A DNA stretch of 64,000 nt from Longispora sp040681875 (lineage in GTDB: Bacteria > Actinomycetota > Actinomycetes > Mycobacteriales > Micromonosporaceae): contig NZ_JBFAZP010000006.1 in the NCBI RefSeq assembly GCF_040681875.1, positions 496,001 through 560,000 of the forward strand, written 5' to 3'. The notes under the pieces were generated by a model, which was not told where the DNA came from, made no database searches, and worked only from the letters and a program-made list of their open reading frames with translations. The position numbers were made by a program, and so were the translations under genes. Positions 57,082 to 64,000 of the stretch are shown here, one piece after another. Each line of letters begins with the position of its first letter. Position 1 is the first letter of the stretch.

Positions 57082-57561
57082 ATGCAGGGAGATCCCACAG
57101 TCATCGAGTTCCTCAACGAGCAGCTCACCGCCGAACTGACGGCCATCAACCAGTACTTCCTCCATTCCAAGATGCAGGAGAACTGGGGCTACACCAAGCT
57201 GGCCAAGTACACGCGGCACGAGTCCATCGACGAGATGAAGCACGCCGACAAGATCACCGACCGCATCCTGTACCTCGACGGGCTGCCGAACTACCAGCGG
57301 CTGTTCCCGCTGCGGATCGGCGAGAGCGTCCCGGAGATGTTCGCCTGCGACATGCAGGTCGAGCAGGAGGCCGTGACCCGGCTCCGCAAGGGGATCGAGT
57401 ACATGCGCAAGATCGGTGACGTCACCTCCGCGAACCTCTTCGAGGAGATCCTCGCCGACGAGGAGGGTCACATCGACTACCTGGAGACCCAGCTCGCTCT
57501 GATCGAGTCGCTGGGCCTGCCGCTGTACCTCCAGAACGTGACCGAGCACCCGGAGGCGTAG
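57082..57561 (+). CDS. bfr: Bacterioferritin
   Basis: A 159-residue heme-containing ferritin that oxidises and stores iron in a 24-mer. The ferroxidase ligands are in NEQLTAELTAINQYFLH (Glu about 18), YTRHESIDEMKHADKI (Glu, the heme-ligand Met about 52 and His 54), VEQEAVTRLRKGI (Glu about 94) and DEEGHIDYLETQLALIE (Glu and His near 127-130). All are present, so it should be active. It is co-directional with bfd. A GC-rich hairpin follows. Confidence 0.97.
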   Translation: MQGDPTVIEFLNEQLTAELTAINQYFLHSKMQENWGYTKLAKYTRHESIDEMKHADKITDRILYLDGLPNYQRLFPLRIGESVPEMFACDMQVEQEAVTRLRKGIEYMRKIGDVTSANLFEEILADEEGHIDYLETQLALIESLGLPLYLQNVTEHPEA

Positions 57562-57573
57562 CCGGGTCCGCCC

Positions 57574-57604
57574 GTGGGCACTCCCTCACCGAGGGGGTGC
57601 CCAC
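57574..57604. terminator. Terminator hairpin after bfr
   Basis: GTGGGCACTCCCTC (57574-57587) pairs with GAGGGGGTGCCCAC (57591-57604) at 13 of 14 positions around an ACC loop. It lies 13 nt past the bfr stop and also faces the convergent ABC operon, so it may end both. Confidence 0.75.
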
Positions 57605-57694
57605 GACGCGTTTCCGGGGCGCGGCGGGCGGCCCGGGACTGGTGCTGCCTGCCCGGGCCCGGTGCCGGCGGCCCGAGCCGGTTGCGGCCGGACC

Positions 57695-58642
57695 CTACGC
57701 CCCGCCGTACAGCTTCGCGATCACGTCCTCGATCTCCGGCTCCACCACGGACAGGTCCCGCAGCGCGACCACCGCCGCGAGCCGCCCCACCACCTCGCCG
57801 ACCGTGGCCCCGTCCACCTCCAGCCGGACCCGCGACCCGTCGACCTCCACCACCCGGGCGCCCGGGATCACCAGCCCGGCCGGCCACGGCGCCTCCAGGT
57901 CCGCGACGATGCCGCGCCGGGAGTCGTACCGGTCGTGCAGCGCCTCCAGGGAGCCGTCGTGCACCACCCGGCCGTGGTCGATGACGACCAGCCGCTCGCA
58001 CAGCTTCTCGATGTCGGCCAGGTCGTGGGTGGTCAACACGATGGTGGTGTCCCCGGCGGCCCCCAACTCGGCCAGGAAGCCCCGGACGGCCTGCTTGCTC
58101 ATCACGTCCAGCCCGATGGTCGGCTCGTCGAGGAACAGCACCTCGGGGCCGTGCAGCAGCGAGGCCGTGATCTCGCCGCGCATCCGCTGGCCGAGGGAGA
58201 GCTGCCGCACCGGGGTGTCGAGGAACTCGTCCAGGTCCAGCAGCGCGCGGCAGCGCTTGAGGCGGGCGGCGTGCTCGGCCGGCGGCACCCGGTACACGTG
58301 TCGGAGCAGGTCGAAGGAGTCGCGCAGCGGCAGGTCCCACCACAGCTGGGACCGCTGGCCGAACACGGAGCCGATCCGCCGGGCCAGGGTGGTGCGCTGC
58401 GGCACGGGGCGCAGCCCGCACACGGTGACCTCGCCGGCCGAGGGGGTCATGATGCCGGTGAGGATCTTCAGGGTGGTGGACTTGCCGGCCCCGTTCGGGC
58501 CGATGTAGCCGAGCAGCTCGCCCCGGTCGATGGCCAGGTCCACCCCGTCGACGGCCGGCACGGTCACCGACTCGCGGCGGAACCGGCCGACCTTCTTGCG
58601 GACCGTGAAGTCCTTCCGCAGTCCACGCGTCTCAATGATCAT
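57695..58642 (-). CDS. ABC-2 type exporter, ATP-binding protein
   Basis: A 315-residue ATPase of the DrrA/NatA class. Walker A is GPNGAGKSTTLK near residues 48-59, the Q-loop is FGQRSQLWWDLPLRD near 94-108, the signature is LSLGQRMRGE near 149-158, and Walker B is EVLFLDEPTIGLDV near 167-180. The carboxy-terminal 70 residues form the regulatory domain of drug exporters. ATGA overlap with the upstream permease. It completes a three-gene unit of two permeases and this ATPase. Confidence 0.94.
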   Translation of the reverse strand: MIIETRGLRKDFTVRKKVGRFRRESVTVPAVDGVDLAIDRGELLGYIGPNGAGKSTTLKILTGIMTPSAGEVTVCGLRPVPQRTTLARRIGSVFGQRSQLWWDLPLRDSFDLLRHVYRVPPAEHAARLKRCRALLDLDEFLDTPVRQLSLGQRMRGEITASLLHGPEVLFLDEPTIGLDVMSKQAVRGFLAELGAAGDTTIVLTTHDLADIEKLCERLVVIDHGRVVHDGSLEALHDRYDSRRGIVADLEAPWPAGLVIPGARVVEVDGSRVRLEVDGATVGEVVGRLAAVVALRDLSVVEPEIEDVIAKLYGGA

Positions 58643-59436
58643 GATCCGGTACTCCCGTAGCGACGGAGCCCGGCCCGCCAGACCGTCCGGGCGAACAGAA
58701 GGGCGAGCAGCGCGACGACGGGCGAGAGCCACCGCAGCGGATCCGGTACGCCGAGGGGGTCCGAGCGGCCCAGCAGCGCCAGGGCCGGCAGGTACGCGAC
58801 GAACGCGAACCCCAGCCCGTACGCGAACAGGCCACGGAACCAGCCCCCGAACATGGTGGTCGGATAGTTGGTGAAGTCCCGGCCGCCGTACGTGAACGCG
58901 TTGCCCACGTCCCCGGACTCCACCCACCAGAAGGCCAGCGAGGCGAAGACGACGAACAGCGACCCGAAGAAGACCGCCCCCGCGATCGGGGCGAGCACGG
59001 CCAGCAGCACCGCGCCCGGGGTCCACACCACCGGGGCGACGACCAGCGCGACCCCGTAGAAGACCAGGGCCTGGAGCATCCGGCCCAGGCGGCGGCTGGC
59101 GAAGTCGAGCACCAGGAGCTGGCCCAGGGCGGACAGCGGCCGGAGCAGGACGGTGTCGAGCAGCCCCGTGCGGACGTACGTCTTGAGGCGCTCGATCTCG
59201 CCGACCAGCCCGTCGGCGAAGCTGAACGCGACCACCGACAGCGCCGTGATCAGGATGATCTCGGTCCAGGCGAAACCGCCGAGCGTCTTCGTGACCCGGA
59301 ACAGCATGAAGATCGCGCCGACGTCCACGGCCGCCAGCACCGTGGCGGTGACCAGGTCCAGGGCGAACGACGCCCGGTACTGGGCCTGGCTGCGGACCTG
59401 CGCGCCCAGTACCCGCAGATAGGGGTTGTCAGCCAC
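58639..59436 (-). CDS. ABC-2 family permease (second permease)
   Basis: A 265-residue membrane protein with six predicted helices. It begins YLRVLGAQVRSQAQYRASFA, the amphipathic start of ABC-2 permeases of the DUF990-like group, and carries FSFADGLVGEIERLKTYVRTG and VRTGLLDTVLLRPLSALGQL near the conserved cytosolic loop (a match to the LLRPLS motif of this group). It overlaps the first permease by 8 bp and the ATPase by ATGA. With its sister permease it should form a heterodimeric channel. Confidence 0.88.
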   Translation of the reverse strand: MADNPYLRVLGAQVRSQAQYRASFALDLVTATVLAAVDVGAIFMLFRVTKTLGGFAWTEIILITALSVVAFSFADGLVGEIERLKTYVRTGLLDTVLLRPLSALGQLLVLDFASRRLGRMLQALVFYGVALVVAPVVWTPGAVLLAVLAPIAGAVFFGSLFVVFASLAFWWVESGDVGNAFTYGGRDFTNYPTTMFGGWFRGLFAYGLGFAFVAYLPALALLGRSDPLGVPDPLRWLSPVVALLALLFARTVWRAGLRRYGSTGS

Positions 59437-60247
59437 CCTGCACCACCAGCCTGCGCAGCGCCCGGGCCTGCACCACCCGGGACAGCGCCACCAGCGCCAC
59501 CAGCCAGCCGAGCTGGAGGCCGAGCACGTCGAAGGACCGCTTCTCCACGAGCACGTCCAGCGGCCCCTGGAACAGCAGCGGGAACGGGGTGGCCCGCAGC
59601 ACCGCCGCGAGCCCGTCGGGCCAGAGTTCGATCGGGAACTGCAGCCCGCCGAACAGCCCCGACATCAGCAGCCACGCGGTCCACACGCCACGGACGTCCA
59701 ACAACCAGAAACACACGAGCGCGAGGAGGTACCGCAGGCAGAAGCACAGCGCCGCCGACAGCACGAGCGCCGCCGCGAACAGCGGATAGGTGATCACGTG
59801 CCGGGGCACGTACAACGTGAAGAAGACCGCCCCGACCACGACGGGGAGGCTGAACCGGACCAGCATCGAGTACAGGAACCGGCCGGACTCGGTCGCCGCC
59901 GCCGCCCACATCAGGTCGATCGGCCGGAGCAGGTCGGACACCACGTTGCCGGTCCGGATCTGCTGCACGAGGTCGAGCTGGCCCCACACGTTGATGACCC
60001 CGATGATGCCCTGCGAGACCCACATGTAGGTGGCCAGTTGGGACCGGTCGTAGCCCAGCACGACCCCGCCGGCGCCGGCCGCGACTGTCAGGAACACGTA
60101 ACACTTGAGGAACCCGAAGACCGAGTTGGTGAAAGCCATGGCGAACGTGGCCTGCGTATAGGTAGAAAATCGTCTATAACCTGCTCCGGCGAGGGCCAGA
60201 AAGGCTCGTAACGAACCGGCCGGAATACTGGCGGCGGGTGCGGTCAC
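59429..60247 (-). CDS. ABC-2 family permease (first permease)
   Basis: A 272-residue membrane protein with six helices (about 35-55, 65-85, 120-140, 150-175, 180-205, 235-255). The loop QQIRTGNVVSDLLRPIDLMW near residues 95-114 is the counterpart of the LLRPLS loop in the sister permease, so the two are paralogues that pair as a heterodimer. The GTG at 60247 begins MTAPAASIPAGSLRAFLAL. First gene of the operon; its promoter lies in the 87-bp spacer shared with the WG-repeat gene. Substrate unknown. Confidence 0.88.
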   Translation of the reverse strand: MTAPAASIPAGSLRAFLALAGAGYRRFSTYTQATFAMAFTNSVFGFLKCYVFLTVAAGAGGVVLGYDRSQLATYMWVSQGIIGVINVWGQLDLVQQIRTGNVVSDLLRPIDLMWAAAATESGRFLYSMLVRFSLPVVVGAVFFTLYVPRHVITYPLFAAALVLSAALCFCLRYLLALVCFWLLDVRGVWTAWLLMSGLFGGLQFPIELWPDGLAAVLRATPFPLLFQGPLDVLVEKRSFDVLGLQLGWLVALVALSRVVQARALRRLVVQGG

Positions 60248-60334
60248 GCTTTACCCTCCTATCGACACACAAGCGGCCGAGCCTACGCCGCGCGGTGTCC
60301 CCCCGTCAGGCTAATTTCGCAGGGTGCGTGCGGC

Positions 60335-61957
60335 ATGAGTGACGCGAGTGTGGCCGGTGGCTGGTTCGCCACCCGCCCCTCGCTGCCCGAAGTGGTCCGG
60401 GCGGAAGAGGAAGTTTCGGTCGCACCGTCTGTAGTGGTACCAGAACCGGCACCGTTGGCGCCGGTTTCGGAGCCCGTTCCGGAGGCTGTTTCGGTGCCGG
60501 TGGCCCCGGTCTCGGTGGCAGCAGTGGCTCCGCCGACTGCGGCTCCCAGCCCGGTCGCGGCTCCCGTTTCCGCACCTCCTGGGCCTGCGGCCCCGTCCGC
60601 CGCCCCGCCGCCGGCCGTGCGGGTGGATGTGGTCGAGGTGGTCGTGGAGTCCCGCCCCGCTCCGCCGCCGGTGATCGTGGCGACCCCGGTGGTCCCCGCG
60701 CCCCGAACCGAGCCGGCGCCGCCCGCACCCCCACCCCCGCCCCCGGCCCCGGTCGAACCGCTGCCGTCCGCCGCCTCGCAGATCCCCGACGTCGCGGCCT
60801 ACGTCCCCACCGACGACGCGGTCCCCTACGACGGCGACCCCGAGCGCGCCCTCGCCGAGGAACGCTTCCCCCTCGACCCGGTGACCCTGCGCGAGACGGT
60901 GTCCGATCCGGCCCGGCTGCGCTCGATTCGGGCGGCCCTCACGAGTCGGATTTCCGACAGTTCGGATCCGGGTACCCGGGCCCGGCTCCTCGGCCTGCGC
61001 GCCGTCACCCACCGGCTGCTCGGCGAGTACGACCCGGCGCTCAGTGACGCCCGGCTCGCCGTCGAGCACGCCGAGAGCACCGACCAGTTGCGCCGGATCG
61101 CGCTGTCGCGGGCCCGGCTCGCGCGGGTGCACCAGTGGCGCGGCGAGCACCGGGCCGCCGACGAGCTGTACGCGCAGGCGAACTCCACCGAGCTGCCCGG
61201 CCCGCTGCGCGCCAGCCTGTACGCGCACGCGTCCCGGTCGGCGTACGACCAGGGCCGGCTCATCGAGGCCGCCGCGTACCTGGAACGCGCCCTCGAACTG
61301 CGCCGGCTCACCTACGACCAGGAACTGATCGGCGAGGTCGAACTGGTCCTCGACGCGATCGCCGAGCGCGCCTCGACCGTCGGGTTCGGGCCGATGCCCC
61401 GGCAGCGCGAGGCCCCCGAGCAGCTCGTACCGGAGGGCGACTACGCCGACGCGCAGCCGTACCGGGACGGGCTGGCCTGGGTGCGCCGGACGGACGACGA
61501 CGACTGGGTGGCCATCGACCTCGACGGCCGGGTGGTCATCTCCGCCGGGTACGACGACGTGCGGCCCTTCCGGCACGGCGTCGCGGCCGTGCGCCGGGCC
61601 GGCGGCTGGGGGGCCGTGGACGTGCACGGCAAGGTGATGCTGTCCTGCTCGTACGACCAGTTCTGCACGGCGCTGGCCGACGGGCGCTACGTGGAGGGGT
61701 TCACCGAGGAGGGGCTCGCCGTGGTCGAGCGCGGCGGGCGCAAGGGCGTCGTGGACCGGACGGGACGGGTGCTGGTCCAGCCCGCGTACCGGGGGCTGGT
61801 GATCCACCCGGTGGCGTACCTGATCGTGTCGGCGGAGCACCGGTGGGGAGCCCTGGACCGGCGCGGGGACGAGATCATCGAGCCGGTGTTCGCGAGCCGG
61901 GCCGAGGTGATCGAGCACGTGGAGCGCCTGATGTCGACGGCCCGCCCGGTGCTCTGA
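60335..61957 (+). CDS. WG-repeat protein with TPR-like middle
   Basis: A 540-residue cytosolic protein. Residues 1-150 are low-complexity Pro/Ala/Val. About 185-340 form helical repeats like TPRs (ALTSRISDSSDPGTRARLLG, then SDARLAVEHAESTDQLRRIA). About 365-540 hold four WG-type beta-repeats (GDYADAQPYRDGLAWVRR, WVAIDLDGRVVISAGYDDVR, WGAVDVHGKVMLSCSYDQF, KGVVDRTGRVLVQPAYRGL). WG repeats often mediate protein or carbohydrate contacts. Divergent from the ABC exporter. Role unknown. Confidence 0.8.
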   Translation: MSDASVAGGWFATRPSLPEVVRAEEEVSVAPSVVVPEPAPLAPVSEPVPEAVSVPVAPVSVAAVAPPTAAPSPVAAPVSAPPGPAAPSAAPPPAVRVDVVEVVVESRPAPPPVIVATPVVPAPRTEPAPPAPPPPPPAPVEPLPSAASQIPDVAAYVPTDDAVPYDGDPERALAEERFPLDPVTLRETVSDPARLRSIRAALTSRISDSSDPGTRARLLGLRAVTHRLLGEYDPALSDARLAVEHAESTDQLRRIALSRARLARVHQWRGEHRAADELYAQANSTELPGPLRASLYAHASRSAYDQGRLIEAAAYLERALELRRLTYDQELIGEVELVLDAIAERASTVGFGPMPRQREAPEQLVPEGDYADAQPYRDGLAWVRRTDDDDWVAIDLDGRVVISAGYDDVRPFRHGVAAVRRAGGWGAVDVHGKVMLSCSYDQFCTALADGRYVEGFTEEGLAVVERGGRKGVVDRTGRVLVQPAYRGLVIHPVAYLIVSAEHRWGALDRRGDEIIEPVFASRAEVIEHVERLMSTARPVL

Positions 61958-61984
61958 ACCGACCGGGGACGCCGCGCCACCCGG

Positions 61985-62098
61985 GGCCCACCCGGGGCCG
62001 GACAGCCCCCACGCGGGGCCAGACGGCCCCCACCCGGAGCCAGGTCCGGCCAGCCGCGCGACATTCCGGGGAGGCCGCCACCGCGGCGACGGCCTCCC
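61985..62098. repeat. 22-bp tandem repeats and aldo/keto reductase terminator
   Basis: Three degenerate units with CCCACSCGGGGCCRGACRGCC as consensus run from about 61985 to 62050 after the WG-repeat gene. At 62069-62098 a perfect 9-bp stem GGGAGGCCG / CGGCCTCCC with a 12-nt loop lies just after the stop of the minus-strand aldo/keto reductase gene and faces the WG gene, a probable bidirectional terminator. Confidence 0.6.
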
Positions 62099-62107
62099 GC
62101 GCGAAAC

Positions 62108-63109
62108 CTACGGCCGCGCCGCCGGCGAGGTGGTCTTCGCCGGGTCCCGCTCGATCACCGGCTCCAGCACCTCGTCGATCTGCTTCAACAGCTCCACGTC
62201 GAGCGTGACCCCGGCCGCCTTCACGTTGTCGCGGACCTGCTCCGGCCGGGACGCCCCGACGATCGCGGACGCGACGTTCGGGTTCTGCAGCACCCAGGCG
62301 ACGGCGAGCTGGGCCATGGTCAGCCCGGCGGCCTCGGCGAGCGGCTTGAGGAGCTGGACCCGGGTCAGGGTCTCCTCGTCGGAGATCAGGTTGCTCATGA
62401 AGTGCGCGCCGGACTTCTCGTCCGTGGCACGGGAGCCGGCCGGCGGGGGCTGGCCCGGCAGGTACTTGCCGGTGAGCAGGCCCTGGCGGATCGGCGACCA
62501 GACGATCTGGGACAGGCCCAGCTCCTCCGACGTCGGAATGACCTCGGCCTCGATGACCCGCCACAGCATGTTGTACTGCGGCTGGCTCGACACGAGCTGG
62601 ATCCTCAGCTCCTTGGCGAGCGCGGCGGCCTCGCGGATCTCCTCGGCGCGCCACTCGGAGACCCCGATGTAGAGGGCCTTGCCCTGCCGGACGACGTCGG
62701 CGAACGCGACCATCGTCTCTTCGAGCGGGGTGGCGTAGTCGTAGCGGTGGGCCTGGTAGAGGTCCACGTAGTCGGTGCCGAGCCGCTTGAGGGAGCCGTT
62801 GATCGACTCCATGATGTGCTTGCGGGACAGGCCCCGGTCGTTCGGGCCGTCGCCGGTGGGCCAGTACACCTTGGTGAAGATCTCCAGGCCCTCGCGGCGT
62901 TCGTCCTTCAGCGCGCGGCCGAGCACCGCCTCCGCGCGGGTGCCCGCGTACACGTCGGCGGTGTCGTAGGTCGTGATGCCCTCCTCCAGGGCCGCACGGA
63001 CACAGGCGAGCGCCGCGTCCTCCTCGACCTGGGAGCCGTGGGTGATCCAGTTGCCGTAGGAGATCTCACTGACGAGGAGGCCTGACCGGCCGAGATGACG
63101 AAATTCCAT
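62108..63109 (-). CDS. Aldo/keto reductase
   Basis: A 333-residue NADPH-dependent (beta/alpha)8 oxidoreductase. The Asp-Tyr-Lys-His tetrad is visible in TYDTADVYAGTRAEAVLGRA (Asp and Tyr near 49-55), ETKVYW-type EIFTKVYWPTG (Lys near 78) and LYQAHRYDYATP (His near 118-125). The carboxy end has the cofactor-binding SAIVGASRPEQVRDNVKA. It is most like the voltage-gated K-channel beta-subunit/YghZ-type group. Substrate not known. Confidence 0.93.
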   Translation of the reverse strand: MEFRHLGRSGLLVSEISYGNWITHGSQVEEDAALACVRAALEEGITTYDTADVYAGTRAEAVLGRALKDERREGLEIFTKVYWPTGDGPNDRGLSRKHIMESINGSLKRLGTDYVDLYQAHRYDYATPLEETMVAFADVVRQGKALYIGVSEWRAEEIREAAALAKELRIQLVSSQPQYNMLWRVIEAEVIPTSEELGLSQIVWSPIRQGLLTGKYLPGQPPPAGSRATDEKSGAHFMSNLISDEETLTRVQLLKPLAEAAGLTMAQLAVAWVLQNPNVASAIVGASRPEQVRDNVKAAGVTLDVELLKQIDEVLEPVIERDPAKTTSPAARP

Positions 63110-63131
63110 AGGCCCGACCCTAGCTCGCGGA

Positions 63132-63902
63132 CTACTGCCAGAACCGGATCAGGGCGCTGCCGGCGCCGACGAAGTCCCTGGGGAGTCCCACCAGCTCGCA
63201 CAGGAAGTAGACGATTCTGAAGAACACCGCGCCACCCGGCGGCCACCACAGGAGCGCGAACACGAACAGCATGCCCCAGGGCTGGGCCTTGTCCAGGGCG
63301 CTGCGCCAGTCGTGCGGGAGATATTCCTGGATGATGCCGTAGCCGTCGAGGCCCGGGATGGGCAGCAGGTTGAGCAGACCCGCCGTGAACTGCAGGAACC
63401 CGAGGAACGCGAGCCCGGCCCAGAACGCCCGGTGTTCGTCCGGGTAGGGGTCGAACCAGAACGGCGCGGCCAGCGCCAACCCGAACACGATGTTCACCGC
63501 GGGCCCGACGGCGCTGATCAGGCTCCGGCGCAGCCGCCCGCGCACCGCGCCCCGGTCGATCCACACCGCGCCGCCGGGCAGGCCGATCCCGCCGAGCAGC
63601 ACGAACAAAAGCGGCAGAACTATGGAAAGCAATACATGGGTGTACTTGAGCGGGTTGAGCGTCAGATACCCGCGCGCCGCCACCGAATGGTCCCCGCCAC
63701 GGTAGGCCGTGAAGGCGTGCGCGAACTCGTGCAGGCACAGCGAGACCAGCCAGCCGCCGATGACCAGCAGGAACACGTCGAACTTGACGCTGCCGTAGCC
63801 GAGGTAGGCCATCGCGCCGCCGGCCAGGGTGACGGCCAGCAGGGCGACGAAGACCGGGCTGGGCCGGAAGTGCTCCCGACGGGCCCCGAGCTGGTAGTTC
63901 AC
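63132..63902 (-). CDS. Site-2 protease family zinc metalloprotease (M50)
   Basis: A 256-residue membrane protease. HEFAH is in LVSLCLHEFAHAFTAYRGGD (about residues 57-61) in the first core helix, and the third ligand segment LLNLLPIPGLDGYGIIQ near 180-196 is the NPxPxLDG equivalent. It lacks a PDZ domain, like the compact SpoIVFB/MJ0392-type S2Ps. The GTG at 63902 overlaps the stop of the upstream truncated gene (GTGA), which fixes the start. Probably cleaves a membrane-bound regulator; the substrate is unknown. Confidence 0.9.
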   Translation of the reverse strand: MNYQLGARREHFRPSPVFVALLAVTLAGGAMAYLGYGSVKFDVFLLVIGGWLVSLCLHEFAHAFTAYRGGDHSVAARGYLTLNPLKYTHVLLSIVLPLLFVLLGGIGLPGGAVWIDRGAVRGRLRRSLISAVGPAVNIVFGLALAAPFWFDPYPDEHRAFWAGLAFLGFLQFTAGLLNLLPIPGLDGYGIIQEYLPHDWRSALDKAQPWGMLFVFALLWWPPGGAVFFRIVYFLCELVGLPRDFVGAGSALIRFWQ

Positions 63903-64000
63903 GACAGGAGGCTCATCCGGTACTCCACGCGCTCGTCCTCGACCAGGACCACGCTCGCCGCCCCGGTCGCCGCCAGGTCGCGCCACTGCTGCCCCAGCCA
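63899..64000 (-). CDS. 3' end of an unidentified gene
   Basis: The last 33 codons of a minus-strand gene that enters from the right edge: the tail reads WLGQQWRDLAATGAASVVLV, then EDERVEYRMSLLS. Its TGA overlaps the protease GTG, so it is in the same operon. The fragment is too short to assign to a family. Confidence 0.7.
   Translation of the reverse strand, partial: WLGQQWRDLAATGAASVVLVEDERVEYRMSLLS

Overview
The window is very GC-rich, with GTG and ATG starts, many 4-bp stop/start overlaps (ATGA, GTGA) and strong third-position GC bias. Gene content and order point to an actinobacterium, most likely of the Micromonosporaceae. Evidence for this includes rpsB-tsf-pyrH-frr-cdsA-rlmN and dxr-rseP-ispG-GNAT arrays, rimP-nusA, a metF / polyprenyl synthase / Rv2175c / PASTA-kinase block, a mycosin, an F420-type reductase, a LexA box of the TCGAAC-N4-GTTCGA type and an IdeR-type iron box. 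No rRNA, tRNA, insertion sequence, prophage or CRISPR array was recognised.

Layout. 1-1103: 5' part of nusA and rimP (minus strand). 1254-6661: a ferritin-like lipoprotein pair, a small secreted protein, and a PadR regulator with an ABC exporter. 6713-12467: F420-type reductase, dodecin, a GntR regulator facing a small unknown gene, a nucleotidyltransferase, a VIT1-like transporter, map and purU. 12468-18711: two loop-conserved hairpins, a RecQ helicase fused to a phosphoribosyltransferase-like domain, a PPOX-fold protein, a membrane protein, a DUF4081-type GNAT and an MFS exporter. 18979-22608: ispG, rseP, dxr. 23134-33142: an accessory block sitting inside the conserved housekeeping array. 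It holds a GNAT, a seven-gene WXG100/mycosin cluster without core type VII secretion genes, a ComB-like phosphatase, and a metallo-beta-lactamase/Rieske fusion. 33143-39594: a protein with four DivIVA-type motifs, rlmN, cdsA, frr, pyrH, tsf, rpsB. 39810-47198: a disordered repeat protein, DUF2332, an aminotransferase, a HEPN-type gene behind a perfect SOS box, two tandem esterase-like membrane proteins and a GNAT. 47318-56018: a CDP-alcohol transferase-like protein, SIMPL, metF, polyprenyl synthase, HTH, DUF308, a membrane-anchored RNase, a split lycopene cyclase (CrtYc/CrtYd), Rv2175c and a PASTA kinase. 56164-64000: a cysteine-rich secreted protein, iron-controlled bfd and bfr, a three-gene ABC exporter, a WG-repeat protein, an aldo/keto reductase and a site-2 protease.

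Functional links. The housekeeping array joins translation (rpsB, tsf, frr, rlmN), pyrimidine and phospholipid supply (pyrH, cdsA), the MEP isoprenoid pathway (dxr, ispG) and membrane stress proteolysis (rseP). IPP from that pathway would feed the polyprenyl synthase at 50026-51087 and possibly carotenoids closed by the split cyclase beside it. Several regulators sit next to convincing palindromic operators (PadR, GntR, a TetR-type site before the MFS gene, IdeR, LexA).

The most unusual signals are the following: the orphan WXG/mycosin module with a duplicated 19-bp upstream element; the pair of hairpins whose stems differ but whose 14-nt loop is identical; a 100-bp nested palindrome at 32982-33081; low-complexity inserts inside two conserved enzymes (RecQ and the aminotransferase); and a predicted dead esterase translated together with its intact paralogue. 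All family assignments rest on reading the sequence and recalled motifs; no database search was run.
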